Shown here: one piece after another, positions 50,474 to 59,106 of the stretch
Layout: each line of letters opens with the position of its first letter
Numbering within the stretch: the stretch's first letter is position 1
DNA from: Vagococcus carniphilus
Lineage (GTDB): Bacteria > Bacillota > Bacilli > Lactobacillales > Vagococcaceae
Direction of reading: 5' to 3'
Length of the DNA stretch: 64,000 nt
Assembly: GCF_014397115.1 (NCBI RefSeq)
Contig: NZ_CP060720.1
Coordinates: 698,001-762,000 of the forward strand
Made by a program: the position numbers and the translations under genes
The notes under the pieces: generated by a model
Told to the model about the DNA's origin: nothing
What the model saw: only the letters and a program-made list of their open reading frames with translations
Databases searched by the model: none

Positions 50474-51649
50474 ATGAAGGGTCTCGTTGAATCAGCGATT
50501 AAACAACTATTTAAATTGATTGGCTTCTTTCATAATGACCAAATTATCTATTTTGAAAGCTTTCATGGTTCGCAGTACAGTGATAATCCAAGAGCTGTTT
50601 TTGAATGGATGAGAGATGAATATCCTGAGTACACCCTTGTATGGGGCGTGAACAAGGGAAGTGAGGAACCTTTTCGTGAAGAAAAGGTTTCTTATGTATT
50701 ACGCTTTTCTCTTAAATGGTTTTTGACGATGCCAAGAGCAGGCGCTTGGGTCATTAATACAAGAACGCCGCTTTGGTTAGCTAAGAATAAAAAAACGACT
50801 TATATTCAAACGTGGCATGGAACACCATTGAAGAAAATCGGACGTGACATTTCTCAAGTGAATATACCAGGTTATACAAAAGAAACGTATGACCAATCTT
50901 TTTCTGACGAATCTAAAAGATGGGACTATCTGGTGTCACCCAATGAATATTGTACACGTATTTTCAAACAAGCCTTTGATTATCACGGGAACATGTTAGA
51001 AGTAGGTTATCCAAGAAATGATGTGTTAGTTCAAAAAGCACAAGAGAAAACAATTGAGCAAACGTTAAAAATTAAACATCATTTTCCAGTAGATAAAAAA
51101 TTAGTGCTATATGCACCAACCTGGCGTGAAACGGAAAATCGAGAAAAAGGAAAGTATGCTTTTACAACAGAATTTCCTTTTGATGAAGTAGTGGAGCAGT
51201 TTGGCGAAGAAGCTATTTTATTAGTAAGGATGCATTACTTAGTAGCGCAACAATTTGATTTTTCTAAGTATGCTGGAAAAGTTATTAATGTCTCAACAGG
51301 TTATGATATGAGTGATTTATTAGCAGTGGCAGACCTCCTAATAACGGATTACTCCTCTTGTTTCTTTGATTTTGCGATAACGAATCAACCGATGCTTTTC
51401 TTTATACCAGATCAAAAAAATTACGAAGAAGAGATGCGCGGTTTTTATTTTCCAATGGAAGAAACTGTTCCAGGGAAATTAGTAAAAACAAAACATGAAT
51501 TACTTGAAGAGCTACATCAGTGGGAAGAAAATTCAGAAAGTATAAAACCTTCAACATATGAAGCATTTAAAACCAAATTTACACAGCTTGAAACAAATCA
51601 AGCGGCTAAAAAAGTGTCAGATGCAATAGTTAGTAAGAGAAAGGATTAA
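50474..51649 (+). CDS. CDP-glycerol glycerophosphotransferase (TagF/TarF-like)
   Basis: 391 residues. IQTWHGTPLKKIGRDI carries the catalytic His, VSPNEYCTRIF, GYPRNDVL, LYAPTWRE and LLITDYSSCFFDFA are the other conserved blocks. It adds one or more glycerol phosphates from CDP-glycerol to the membrane-bound acceptor. It lies between tagG and the larger fusion, so it may act as primer (TarF-like) while the fusion polymerises. Cytoplasmic, membrane-bound through its basic N-terminus. Confidence 0.87.
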   Translation: MKGLVESAIKQLFKLIGFFHNDQIIYFESFHGSQYSDNPRAVFEWMRDEYPEYTLVWGVNKGSEEPFREEKVSYVLRFSLKWFLTMPRAGAWVINTRTPLWLAKNKKTTYIQTWHGTPLKKIGRDISQVNIPGYTKETYDQSFSDESKRWDYLVSPNEYCTRIFKQAFDYHGNMLEVGYPRNDVLVQKAQEKTIEQTLKIKHHFPVDKKLVLYAPTWRETENREKGKYAFTTEFPFDEVVEQFGEEAILLVRMHYLVAQQFDFSKYAGKVINVSTGYDMSDLLAVADLLITDYSSCFFDFAITNQPMLFFIPDQKNYEEEMRGFYFPMEETVPGKLVKTKHELLEELHQWEENSESIKPSTYEAFKTKFTQLETNQAAKKVSDAIVSKRKD

Positions 51650-51652
51650 ACC

Positions 51653-54600
51653 ATGGGATTAGTAAGTAAAGGAATGAGGTTGGTAGGACCAGCCATCTTA
51701 CCAAAAATTTCTTATCATAAAAAAACGATAGATCAATACACGAAGTATTATTTATCAGAATCAGTTGAAAAAAATACAATTTTATACGAAAGTAGAGACG
51801 GAAAATCCTTAACAGACTCTCCTTTTGCTATTTTTGAGTATTTATTAAAGACTGATAAAAATTTAGATTACACCCATGTTTGGGTAGTGACACCAAGTGC
51901 TGAATTAGAAAAAGTAATGGCAACATATAAAGATAGAAGCAACGTCCAGTTTGTTGTTAGAAACTCTAATGATTACTTAAAATGGCTCACAAAAGCAGAG
52001 TACTTAATTAATAACTCGACGTTTCAACCTTTTGTAACAATCAAAAAAGAGCAAACTTATATCAATACTTGGCACGGAACGCCGCTAAAAACCATGGGAT
52101 TTGATATTCCGGGAAATCCGGCAGATGCTAAAAACGTGGTACGTAACTTCTTTATGGCAGATTATTTAATCAGTCCGAATCAACACACCACAGACATGTT
52201 TGTTAAAAGTTATCGACTACATGACAATTACATGGGACAAATCATTGAAGATGGGTATCCAAGGATTGATCAAACCTACAAAGATAATGTGGATCACTTG
52301 TTAAAAACATTGTTTGAGTTTCAAGTTGAGATTGATTTAAGTAAACAAATTTTACTTTATACCCCTACTTGGAAAGGTGGTAACTTATCTGCTTCTAAAA
52401 ACGAAGTGGCTCAAATCCATCATGAAATGAGTTTAGTCCGAGAAAAATTTGGTGAAACGTATAATGTCTTGATTAAAGTCCATCCATTCCTTTACGAAGA
52501 GGCTAAGAGTTATCCAGAGCTTGTCCCTTACTTGATACCAGACATTATAGATACCAACCTCTTATTAGGGATTGTGGATTGTTTAGTAACAGATTACTCA
52601 AGTATCTTCTTTGATTACCTAGTAACTGATAAACCAATATTCTTCTATTGTTGGGATGATGATTTATATTCCAATAAACGAGGTAAGTATTTTGAGTACG
52701 AAGAGTTACCTGGACCAGTTGCCTTTAATATAGAAGAACTTATCCTAAAGTTAGAAACGATGGATGAGCAAAAAGAAATCTACAAAGAAAACTACGCAAC
52801 GTTCAAAGAGAGATTTACACCGTATGATGATGGACACGTAACAGAGCGTTTAGTGGATATTATCTTTAAAAAGGAAAAATTACCTCAAGTAAAAGTCATT
52901 GAACCAACAAGTATCAAAAAACGATTACTAATCTATCCAGGCGGGATGAGAAGTAATGGGATTACAAGTAGTTTTATCAACTTACTTCAAAATATCGATT
53001 TTGATGAGTATGATGTGGTTTGTTTCTTAGACAATATCGGAACAGCAGATCAAGTTAAAAATGTTTCTTTCTTACCAGAGAATGTTTCTTTCCTTTTTAG
53101 GTTTGATATAGCCAACTATACAGTGAAAGAAAGATACCAAGATTTGCATATTCATATGCACGGGGTCAAAAAAGGAAAAGAAGATAAATACCCACAAGAT
53201 ATCTATGAAAGAGAAGTTAGACGTCTTTTAGGTGGACAACGATTTGACGTGGCAATTGACTTTAGTGGTTATAGCTTAAACTGGAGCAAATACATCTTAG
53301 GAGCTAAAGCTGATAAGTATGTGTGCTACTTGCACAGTGATATGATGCAAGACAAAGAGCGTGAAGTAAACGGTAGAAAAATTCATAAAATGAACTTGCA
53401 AGGCATATTCAGTGCTTACCACCGTTACGATGAGCTTGTCTCTGTATCAGAAGCCATTAAAGAAGTGAATCAAGAGAAGTTAGCGAAATATGCAGCGCCT
53501 GAAAAGTTCACTTATGCAGTTAACACAATTGATCCTGACAAGATATTAGGGAAAAAACAAGAAGCTGAAAAAGAAGACGTATTGGAGACAGAGATGTTCT
53601 TTAGAGATGCACACTTGATTCATCCAAAAGAAGACCATATTATCCGTACCTCAAGACCAGATATGGTTTTAGGAAATCGTCAGACAAGACGTTTTGATGA
53701 GTCGAAAATTAATCTTTTAGGGAAATTTACTTATAACGAAGAAGATTATTATAAATTTACTCAAAATGGAGCTTACGTCGGTTGGATTAAAGGTGATGAG
53801 GTTGAAGTTGAGCCAACTAAAGTTTTAGCTAAAAATGAGGTAAGTTACTTTGCAAAAATTAATACACGAGGCAGTGATTACCTTCAAACAGAACCAATTG
53901 GATTAGAAACAAGCTATCCTCTTTCAAATGCAGGTGGTTTAAAAAATATCTACCTTCCAATTGAAGAAGAGGTCATCACTCAAGAAGAGACATCTGTCAA
54001 AATTAAATTAGGTGGAAAAGAGCTAGGTTGGTTACCAAAAAGTAAGATGACTTACTCAAGGAAACTAAATTGGACTAAAGATAATCATCCACCAATGAAA
54101 ATCAAAGCTTTAAGAAGATTAACTTTAACAATTAATCATTTGGAGCGCAGGCAGACAATCAAAAATGTTCAGTATCGACCACTGAAAAAAGAGGTCATTG
54201 AAGGTTACTTTACTAATAGTACAACTCATTCAGTTAAAGGTTACGCACAACCTAAAGTGTTAGAGTCACATCAAGACCTAGGCGTTGTAACTTTAATTTA
54301 TGTCAATTCACTTTGCACGACAGCTAATGGCCGTTGGTTTGAAACATTAGATGAGTCAGGAAAAACACAGTGGATTCAATTTGAAGAATTGATTTTATCT
54401 CCGATTGTAGATGAAATGATTATCTTTGAAAAAGAAGTTTATGACGAAGTAACATTCTTAAGACAAGAAGTACCTGTTTACGCTTCTAAAGAAGAATGCC
54501 TAGCAGGAAATATGACTCTAGCAAAAGCATTACCTAAAGCAATTGCCATCAAAGAGATGAAAACATCACTAAGCCGAGAGTTTGTGTTAGTTCAGTGGGA

Positions 54601-55198
54601 AGAAAAAGAATTATGGGTTGAAAAAGAGTTAACCCATGCTGAACCACTAGATGGAATCTTAAATGCAGAAGATGAGTTAGTACCATTTCCAGATAAAGAG
54701 AAGACAAATATCGTAACAACGGGTCGCTTGTCTCAAGAAAAGAATCAAGTGACATTGATTGAAGCTTTTGCTTTATTCCAAGAAAAAAATTCGGAAAGTC
54801 ATTTGTATATTATTGGCTCAGGCCCTGAAAAAAATCACTTGGAAGAAAAAATCAAAGAATTATCGTTAGAAAAAGAAGTTACTCTTTTAGGTCAAATCTA
54901 TAATCCTTTTGCTTTTATGAAGCACTGTGATGTATTTGCTTTAACATCACTCTATGAAGGTCAATCAATGGTCCTTTTAGAAGCCTTAACATTAGGAATG
55001 AAATGTATGTCAACCGATATTCCGGCTTGTAGGAAGGTATTAGAAGACGGAGAGTATGGTGTACTAGCAAAAAGCAATGATGCAGCAGGGGTAAATGAGG
55101 CAATCGAAGAGTTAATTAATGGGAAACACAGTTTTAAAACATTTGATGCTTATAAATACAACAAACTAGCTCTTCAAATGTTCTATGATTTATTGTAA
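51653..55198 (+). CDS. glycerophosphotransferase-GW/SH3-GT4 glycosyltransferase fusion
   Basis: 1181 residues in one frame. Residues 1-405 form a TagF-like domain (INTWHGTPLKTMGFD, LLYTPTWKGGN, LVTDYSSIFFDY). Residues about 420-640 look like the N-terminal half of a GT-B enzyme (LLIYPGGMRSNGITSSFINLL, VCYLHSDMM). Residues about 650-1005 hold four GW/SH3-like segments (GAYVGWIKGDEVEV, KELGWLPKSKM, GKTQWIQFEEL, KELWVEKEL). Residues 1015-1181 are a GT4 C-terminal half with NIVTTGRLSQEKN and EX7E motif YEGQSMVLLEAL. It probably polymerises glycerol phosphate and glycosylates the chain. There is no signal peptide. Confidence 0.85.
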   Translation: MGLVSKGMRLVGPAILPKISYHKKTIDQYTKYYLSESVEKNTILYESRDGKSLTDSPFAIFEYLLKTDKNLDYTHVWVVTPSAELEKVMATYKDRSNVQFVVRNSNDYLKWLTKAEYLINNSTFQPFVTIKKEQTYINTWHGTPLKTMGFDIPGNPADAKNVVRNFFMADYLISPNQHTTDMFVKSYRLHDNYMGQIIEDGYPRIDQTYKDNVDHLLKTLFEFQVEIDLSKQILLYTPTWKGGNLSASKNEVAQIHHEMSLVREKFGETYNVLIKVHPFLYEEAKSYPELVPYLIPDIIDTNLLLGIVDCLVTDYSSIFFDYLVTDKPIFFYCWDDDLYSNKRGKYFEYEELPGPVAFNIEELILKLETMDEQKEIYKENYATFKERFTPYDDGHVTERLVDIIFKKEKLPQVKVIEPTSIKKRLLIYPGGMRSNGITSSFINLLQNIDFDEYDVVCFLDNIGTADQVKNVSFLPENVSFLFRFDIANYTVKERYQDLHIHMHGVKKGKEDKYPQDIYEREVRRLLGGQRFDVAIDFSGYSLNWSKYILGAKADKYVCYLHSDMMQDKEREVNGRKIHKMNLQGIFSAYHRYDELVSVSEAIKEVNQEKLAKYAAPEKFTYAVNTIDPDKILGKKQEAEKEDVLETEMFFRDAHLIHPKEDHIIRTSRPDMVLGNRQTRRFDESKINLLGKFTYNEEDYYKFTQNGAYVGWIKGDEVEVEPTKVLAKNEVSYFAKINTRGSDYLQTEPIGLETSYPLSNAGGLKNIYLPIEEEVITQEETSVKIKLGGKELGWLPKSKMTYSRKLNWTKDNHPPMKIKALRRLTLTINHLERRQTIKNVQYRPLKKEVIEGYFTNSTTHSVKGYAQPKVLESHQDLGVVTLIYVNSLCTTANGRWFETLDESGKTQWIQFEELILSPIVDEMIIFEKEVYDEVTFLRQEVPVYASKEECLAGNMTLAKALPKAIAIKEMKTSLSREFVLVQWEEKELWVEKELTHAEPLDGILNAEDELVPFPDKEKTNIVTTGRLSQEKNQVTLIEAFALFQEKNSESHLYIIGSGPEKNHLEEKIKELSLEKEVTLLGQIYNPFAFMKHCDVFALTSLYEGQSMVLLEALTLGMKCMSTDIPACRKVLEDGEYGVLAKSNDAAGVNEAIEELINGKHSFKTFDAYKYNKLALQMFYDLL

Positions 55199-55373
55199 AA
55201 TGTAAGTTAGTAAAAATAAGCAGCTCTATAAATTAAAATAGTGAGTATTTTGACATTTTTCGGTAATTAAGTTGAAAAGTTAATAATATGTGAGAAGAAT
55301 CTAACAAACAGAGGTCTAAAACCAATTTTGTTTTTATTTTATCGAATATTATAACGTTTTAACAAAAAATATA

Positions 55374-55402
55374 TTGAATATTTGTTTGGATAGCTATATT
55401 AT
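55374..55402 (+). promoter_or_regulatory. promoter of the capsule operon
   Basis: TTGAAT (55374-55379), 17 bases and TATTAT (55397-55402). The start would fall near 55409, at the foot of the hairpin 55408-55426. Confidence 0.6.
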
Positions 55403-55407
55403 AGAGT

Positions 55408-55432
55408 GGAGTGTCTGGAGCACTCCTTTTTT
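55408..55432 (+). terminator. hairpin with T-run before mnaA
   Basis: GGAGTG pairs with CACTCC around a 7-base loop, then TTTTTT. It could end the teichoic acid operon. As the first transcribed bases of the capsule operon it may instead protect or regulate the 5' end. The remainder of 55199-55370 shows nothing clear. Confidence 0.6.
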
Positions 55433-55463
55433 ATGCTGAATAATAAAGGAGCTAAGTGACAGG

Positions 55464-56576
55464 ATGAATAAGAAGAAAATCATGAGCATCTTTGGAACAA
55501 GGCCAGAAGCCATCAAGATGGCACCAGTTGTAAAAGAGCTGGAAAAAAGCCCTGAGTTTGAATCAATTGTAGTGATTACAGCTCAACAAAGAGAGATGCT
55601 AGATCAAGTCTTATCTGTTTTTAAGATAAAACCAGATTATGATTTGGATATAATGTTACCTAATCAGACGCTATCTCAAATCACGAGTCGCGTGTTAGAG
55701 AAATTAGATCCTATTTTGGCTGAAGAAAGGCCAGACATTATTTTGGTTCACGGAGACACAACGACTTCATTTGTCGCAAGTCTAGGAGCCTTTTATCATC
55801 AAATAAGTATAGGACACGTAGAAGCAGGTCTTAGAACATGGGATAAATACGCACCGTACCCAGAAGAAATGAATCGGCAGATGACGGATTGCTTAAGTGA
55901 TTTATACTTTGCTCCAACCGAGCTGAGTAAAAAAAATCTACTGGCATCAAACATTGACGAAGCTAAAATAATTGTTACAGGAAACACAGTGGTAGATGCG
56001 CTAAGTGAAACAACTCTACATGGATTTACTCATCCAGTGACTAAAGAATTGAAAAAGGATAGTAAAAAAATTCTTTTAACTTGTCACAGGAGAGAAAATT
56101 TTGGTGAGCCAATGAGAAACATTTTCAAAGCTGTCGTTGATATGGTTGAAACATATGAGGATATTGAGGTCATTTATCCCGTTCATCCAAATCCGAATGT
56201 GAAGAAATTAGCTGAGGAGATGTTTGAAAAGCAAGAGCGAATTCATTTAGTTGAGCCGATGGATGTGATAGATTTTCATAATTGTATGAAAGAAAGTTAC
56301 TTTATTATGAGTGACTCAGGTGGCATCCAAGAAGAAGCACCGTCTTTAGGAAAACCAGTATTGGTTTTACGAGACGTAACAGAACGTCCAGAAGGCCTAG
56401 AAACAGGCATTTTAAAATTAGTTGGAACTAATACACAAACTATTTTAAACGCCGTAAAAGACTTGATGGAGGATACAAGGTATTATAAGTCCTTGAGTAC
56501 AAAAGGAAATCCTTATGGAGATGGCTTAGCAAGTAAACGAATTGCGAAAGCACTCAAGGAATATGGTAATAAATAA
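55464..56576 (+). CDS. mnaA: non-hydrolysing UDP-GlcNAc 2-epimerase
   Basis: 370 residues. SIFGTRPEAIKMAPVVKEL, VITAQQREMLDQVL, VHGDTTTSF, HVEAGLRTWDKYAPYPEE, LTCHRRENFG and SDSGGIQEEAPSLGKPVL are all diagnostic. It interconverts UDP-GlcNAc and UDP-ManNAc. The product is needed by TagA upstream and possibly by the capsule genes downstream, so it links the two clusters. First gene behind the capsule promoter. Confidence 0.94.
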   Translation: MNKKKIMSIFGTRPEAIKMAPVVKELEKSPEFESIVVITAQQREMLDQVLSVFKIKPDYDLDIMLPNQTLSQITSRVLEKLDPILAEERPDIILVHGDTTTSFVASLGAFYHQISIGHVEAGLRTWDKYAPYPEEMNRQMTDCLSDLYFAPTELSKKNLLASNIDEAKIIVTGNTVVDALSETTLHGFTHPVTKELKKDSKKILLTCHRRENFGEPMRNIFKAVVDMVETYEDIEVIYPVHPNPNVKKLAEEMFEKQERIHLVEPMDVIDFHNCMKESYFIMSDSGGIQEEAPSLGKPVLVLRDVTERPEGLETGILKLVGTNTQTILNAVKDLMEDTRYYKSLSTKGNPYGDGLASKRIAKALKEYGNK

Positions 56577-56628
56577 AGTTAGCAATGAATCAAAAAAATA
56601 TTAAAAAGTTAACAATTTGGAGGAACAA

Positions 56629-57576
56629 ATGGAAGAGACAATTAGTTTACAGGAGATAATTACGTTATTAAAGAAAAAAGCTGTATTGATTTTATCAATG
56701 TTTTTTATTGGGGTTGGGTTGTCAGCTTTAATTACATTTATGGTAATCACACCGAAGTATAGTGCGACATCACAGTTGATTGCAACTTCTCAGAGTAAAG
56801 ATAATACAAATGCAAATACTGATAGTATTAATAGTAACTTAATGATGATTAATACTTATAAAGATTTTATCAAAGGAAGAGTTGTAACAGAAACAGCTAG
56901 AGAAAAATTAGAAGAAGAACATGGATTTAAAGGTACAGCAGATGATATTAAAAATATGATTGCAGTTGAACAAACGCAACAATCACAAATGTTTTCGATT
57001 GTTGTAACTTCTGAAAATCCAGAAGAAGCAGCTACGGTTGCAAATGTAGTTTCTGATATTTTTAAAAAAGAAGCTAAAGAGTATACAGATGCAGATAAAG
57101 TGTCCGTCATATCTAAAGCTGAAACACCAACGAGTCCAGTGTCTCCAAATAAAAAAATAAATTTAGCAATTGGAGGAGTTTTAGGTTTAATTATTGGTAT
57201 TGGATTATCGTTATTAAGCCAATTGTTCAATCGTACAGTGAAATCGATTGATTACATGTCAGATCAATTGAATATTCCGATTTTAGGAAGTATACCATTA
57301 ATGGATGATAAAAGTATTAACGAAGTCCGCAAGAAACAGTGGGCTGCTTTAGAAGATGCTAATTCAACTATTGAAGGTTCAAATGATCATTATGAGTTTG
57401 ATTTAGATGACGAGGTTGATGGTTTAGAAGCAGACTTATCAAGTTTGAGAAAAGATGTAAATTTAGAAGAAACGATTGACTTGTCAGAGCTTAATATTAC
57501 TAAAATAGACCTAACTAACTTGGAAAATGAAGCTGATATATTATCAAAGAAACCAGATAGTAGACGTAAAAGATAA
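56629..57576 (+). CDS. cpsC: polysaccharide co-polymerase/chain-length regulator (CpsC/Wzz)
   Basis: 315 residues with TM1 about 17-39 and TM2 about 174-195; the loop contains the Wzz-type segment SATSQLIATSQ, and AETPTSPVSPNKKINLAIGG is the typical proline-rich run into TM2. It is the activator of the CpsD kinase. The cytoplasmic C-terminus is unusually long (about 115 residues) and very acidic (FDLDDEVDGLEADL), ending KKPDSRRKR. The ATG at 56629, close after GGAGGA, is preferred over TTG 56617. Confidence 0.88.
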   Translation: MEETISLQEIITLLKKKAVLILSMFFIGVGLSALITFMVITPKYSATSQLIATSQSKDNTNANTDSINSNLMMINTYKDFIKGRVVTETAREKLEEEHGFKGTADDIKNMIAVEQTQQSQMFSIVVTSENPEEAATVANVVSDIFKKEAKEYTDADKVSVISKAETPTSPVSPNKKINLAIGGVLGLIIGIGLSLLSQLFNRTVKSIDYMSDQLNIPILGSIPLMDDKSINEVRKKQWAALEDANSTIEGSNDHYEFDLDDEVDGLEADLSSLRKDVNLEETIDLSELNITKIDLTNLENEADILSKKPDSRRKR

Positions 57577-57608
57577 AGAAGTGAACTATTATAAAGAGGA
57601 GCTCAAAA

Positions 57609-58304
57609 ATGGCTAAAAAATATAAAAATCATTTATTAAATCCTGAGGCAGCAACGTTATTCACGATTGTTGATCCCTTGTCTCCAATTTCGGAGCAATA
57701 CAGAACGATTCGCACCAATATTATTTATTCAAAAGCTGAGAGTAAAACACAAAGCGTAATTGTAACCTCATCAGGTCCAGCAGAAGGTAAGTCAACAACA
57801 TCTGCTAATTTAGCAGTGGTTTTTGCTCAATCTGGTATTAAAACATTATTAGTGGATGCGGATTTAAGAAGACCAACCGTTCATCGAAGTTTTGACATTG
57901 ATAATACCAAGGGATTAAGCAGTTTGTTAAGTGTTCGTCGTATGTCTTTAGGAGATGTCATTCAAGAGAGTGATGTTCATAACTTAAGTTTACTTCCGAG
58001 TGGACCAATTTCACCTAATCCATCAGAGCTATTATCATCAGCACGTATGCGTAAAGTAATGACAATATTAAAAAGTCAATATGATTTTATTATCTTTGAC
58101 GTTCCGCCAATTACTACAGTAACAGATGCTCAATTAATTGCATCACAAGTAGATGGTGCTGTGTTAGTAGTTCGTGAAGGCAAAACAGAAAAAGCGGGAC
58201 TAGAAAGAGCAGTAAAATTAATACAACAAGTTGATTCAGATGTATTAGGAACTGTTTATGTAGGCGAAAATCAAAGTCAGGATTACAGCTATTATTATAG
58301 CTAA
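57609..58304 (+). CDS. cpsD: BY-kinase (CpsD/Wze) tyrosine autokinase
   Basis: 231 residues. Walker A is SGPAEGKSTTSANL, Walker A' LLVDADLRRP and Walker B FIIFDVPP. The C-terminal tyrosine cluster QDYSYYYS is the autophosphorylation site. It acts with the membrane protein CpsC to control polymer length and export, and is reset by CpsB, encoded next. Gene order C-D-B is as in many Firmicutes. Confidence 0.94.
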   Translation: MAKKYKNHLLNPEAATLFTIVDPLSPISEQYRTIRTNIIYSKAESKTQSVIVTSSGPAEGKSTTSANLAVVFAQSGIKTLLVDADLRRPTVHRSFDIDNTKGLSSLLSVRRMSLGDVIQESDVHNLSLLPSGPISPNPSELLSSARMRKVMTILKSQYDFIIFDVPPITTVTDAQLIASQVDGAVLVVREGKTEKAGLERAVKLIQQVDSDVLGTVYVGENQSQDYSYYYS

Positions 58305-58325
58305 GAGTTAAAGGGGAAATAATAA

Positions 58326-59093
58326 ATGCTTGTCGATATACATTGTCACATTTTACCAGGCATCGATGATGGTGCCCAAACCATTGAAGATTCATTGGCT
58401 ATGGCTGAACTAGCTGTATCAGAAGGCATTACACATATTCTTTGTACACCCCATCATAATAACGGAGTGTACATGAATAAAAAAGATCAAGTAATTCCGT
58501 GTGTATCTGAATTACAAACTGTTTTGGATGAAAAAAAGATTCCTTTAACCTTGTACGAGGGACAAGAAGTAAGAATATCTCATGATTTATTAAAAAGAGT
58601 AGCACAAAATGAGATCTTGTTTACTGATTTAGATGATACGTATATTTTGATTGAATTTCCATCTAGTGAAGTTCCTTTGTATGCACATCGTGTATTGTTT
58701 GATCTATGTACGAATGGTTACAAACCGGTTATTGTCCATCCAGAAAGAAATGGACAAATCATGAAAAACCCGAATTTAATGATTCCCTTCATAGAAATGG
58801 GATGCTTGGGTCAAGTAACTTGTGCAAGCTACACAGGCCAATTTGGGAAAGAAATCCAAAAAGTATCTAAAGTGATGATTGAACATAATTTGGTTCATAT
58901 GTTAGCTTCAGATGCTCATAGCACGGGACATCGTAGTTTCTTTACAAAGGAAGCATACGATAAGTTAGAGAAAGAATTTGGTGACGAAAAGTGTCAATAC
59001 TTTAAGCAAACGGTTAAGGATATTGTAAATGGGGAAAAAACAACTATCTTGCCGCATGAAGAGTACAAAAAAAAGTTTAAATTGTTTGGTTAG
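58326..59093 (+). CDS. cpsB: PHP-type tyrosine-protein phosphatase (CpsB/Wzh)
   Basis: 255 residues. MLVDIHCHILPGIDDGAQT has the metal-binding HxH and Asp, followed by ILCTPHHNNGVY, YEGQEVRI, VIVHPERN and SDAHSTGHR. This manganese-dependent PHP phosphatase dephosphorylates the CpsD tyrosine tail. All predicted metal ligands are present. It starts 21 bases after cpsD. Confidence 0.93.
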   Translation: MLVDIHCHILPGIDDGAQTIEDSLAMAELAVSEGITHILCTPHHNNGVYMNKKDQVIPCVSELQTVLDEKKIPLTLYEGQEVRISHDLLKRVAQNEILFTDLDDTYILIEFPSSEVPLYAHRVLFDLCTNGYKPVIVHPERNGQIMKNPNLMIPFIEMGCLGQVTCASYTGQFGKEIQKVSKVMIEHNLVHMLASDAHSTGHRSFFTKEAYDKLEKEFGDEKCQYFKQTVKDIVNGEKTTILPHEEYKKKFKLFG

Positions 59094-59106
59094 GTGGTTG
59101 TGTTAA

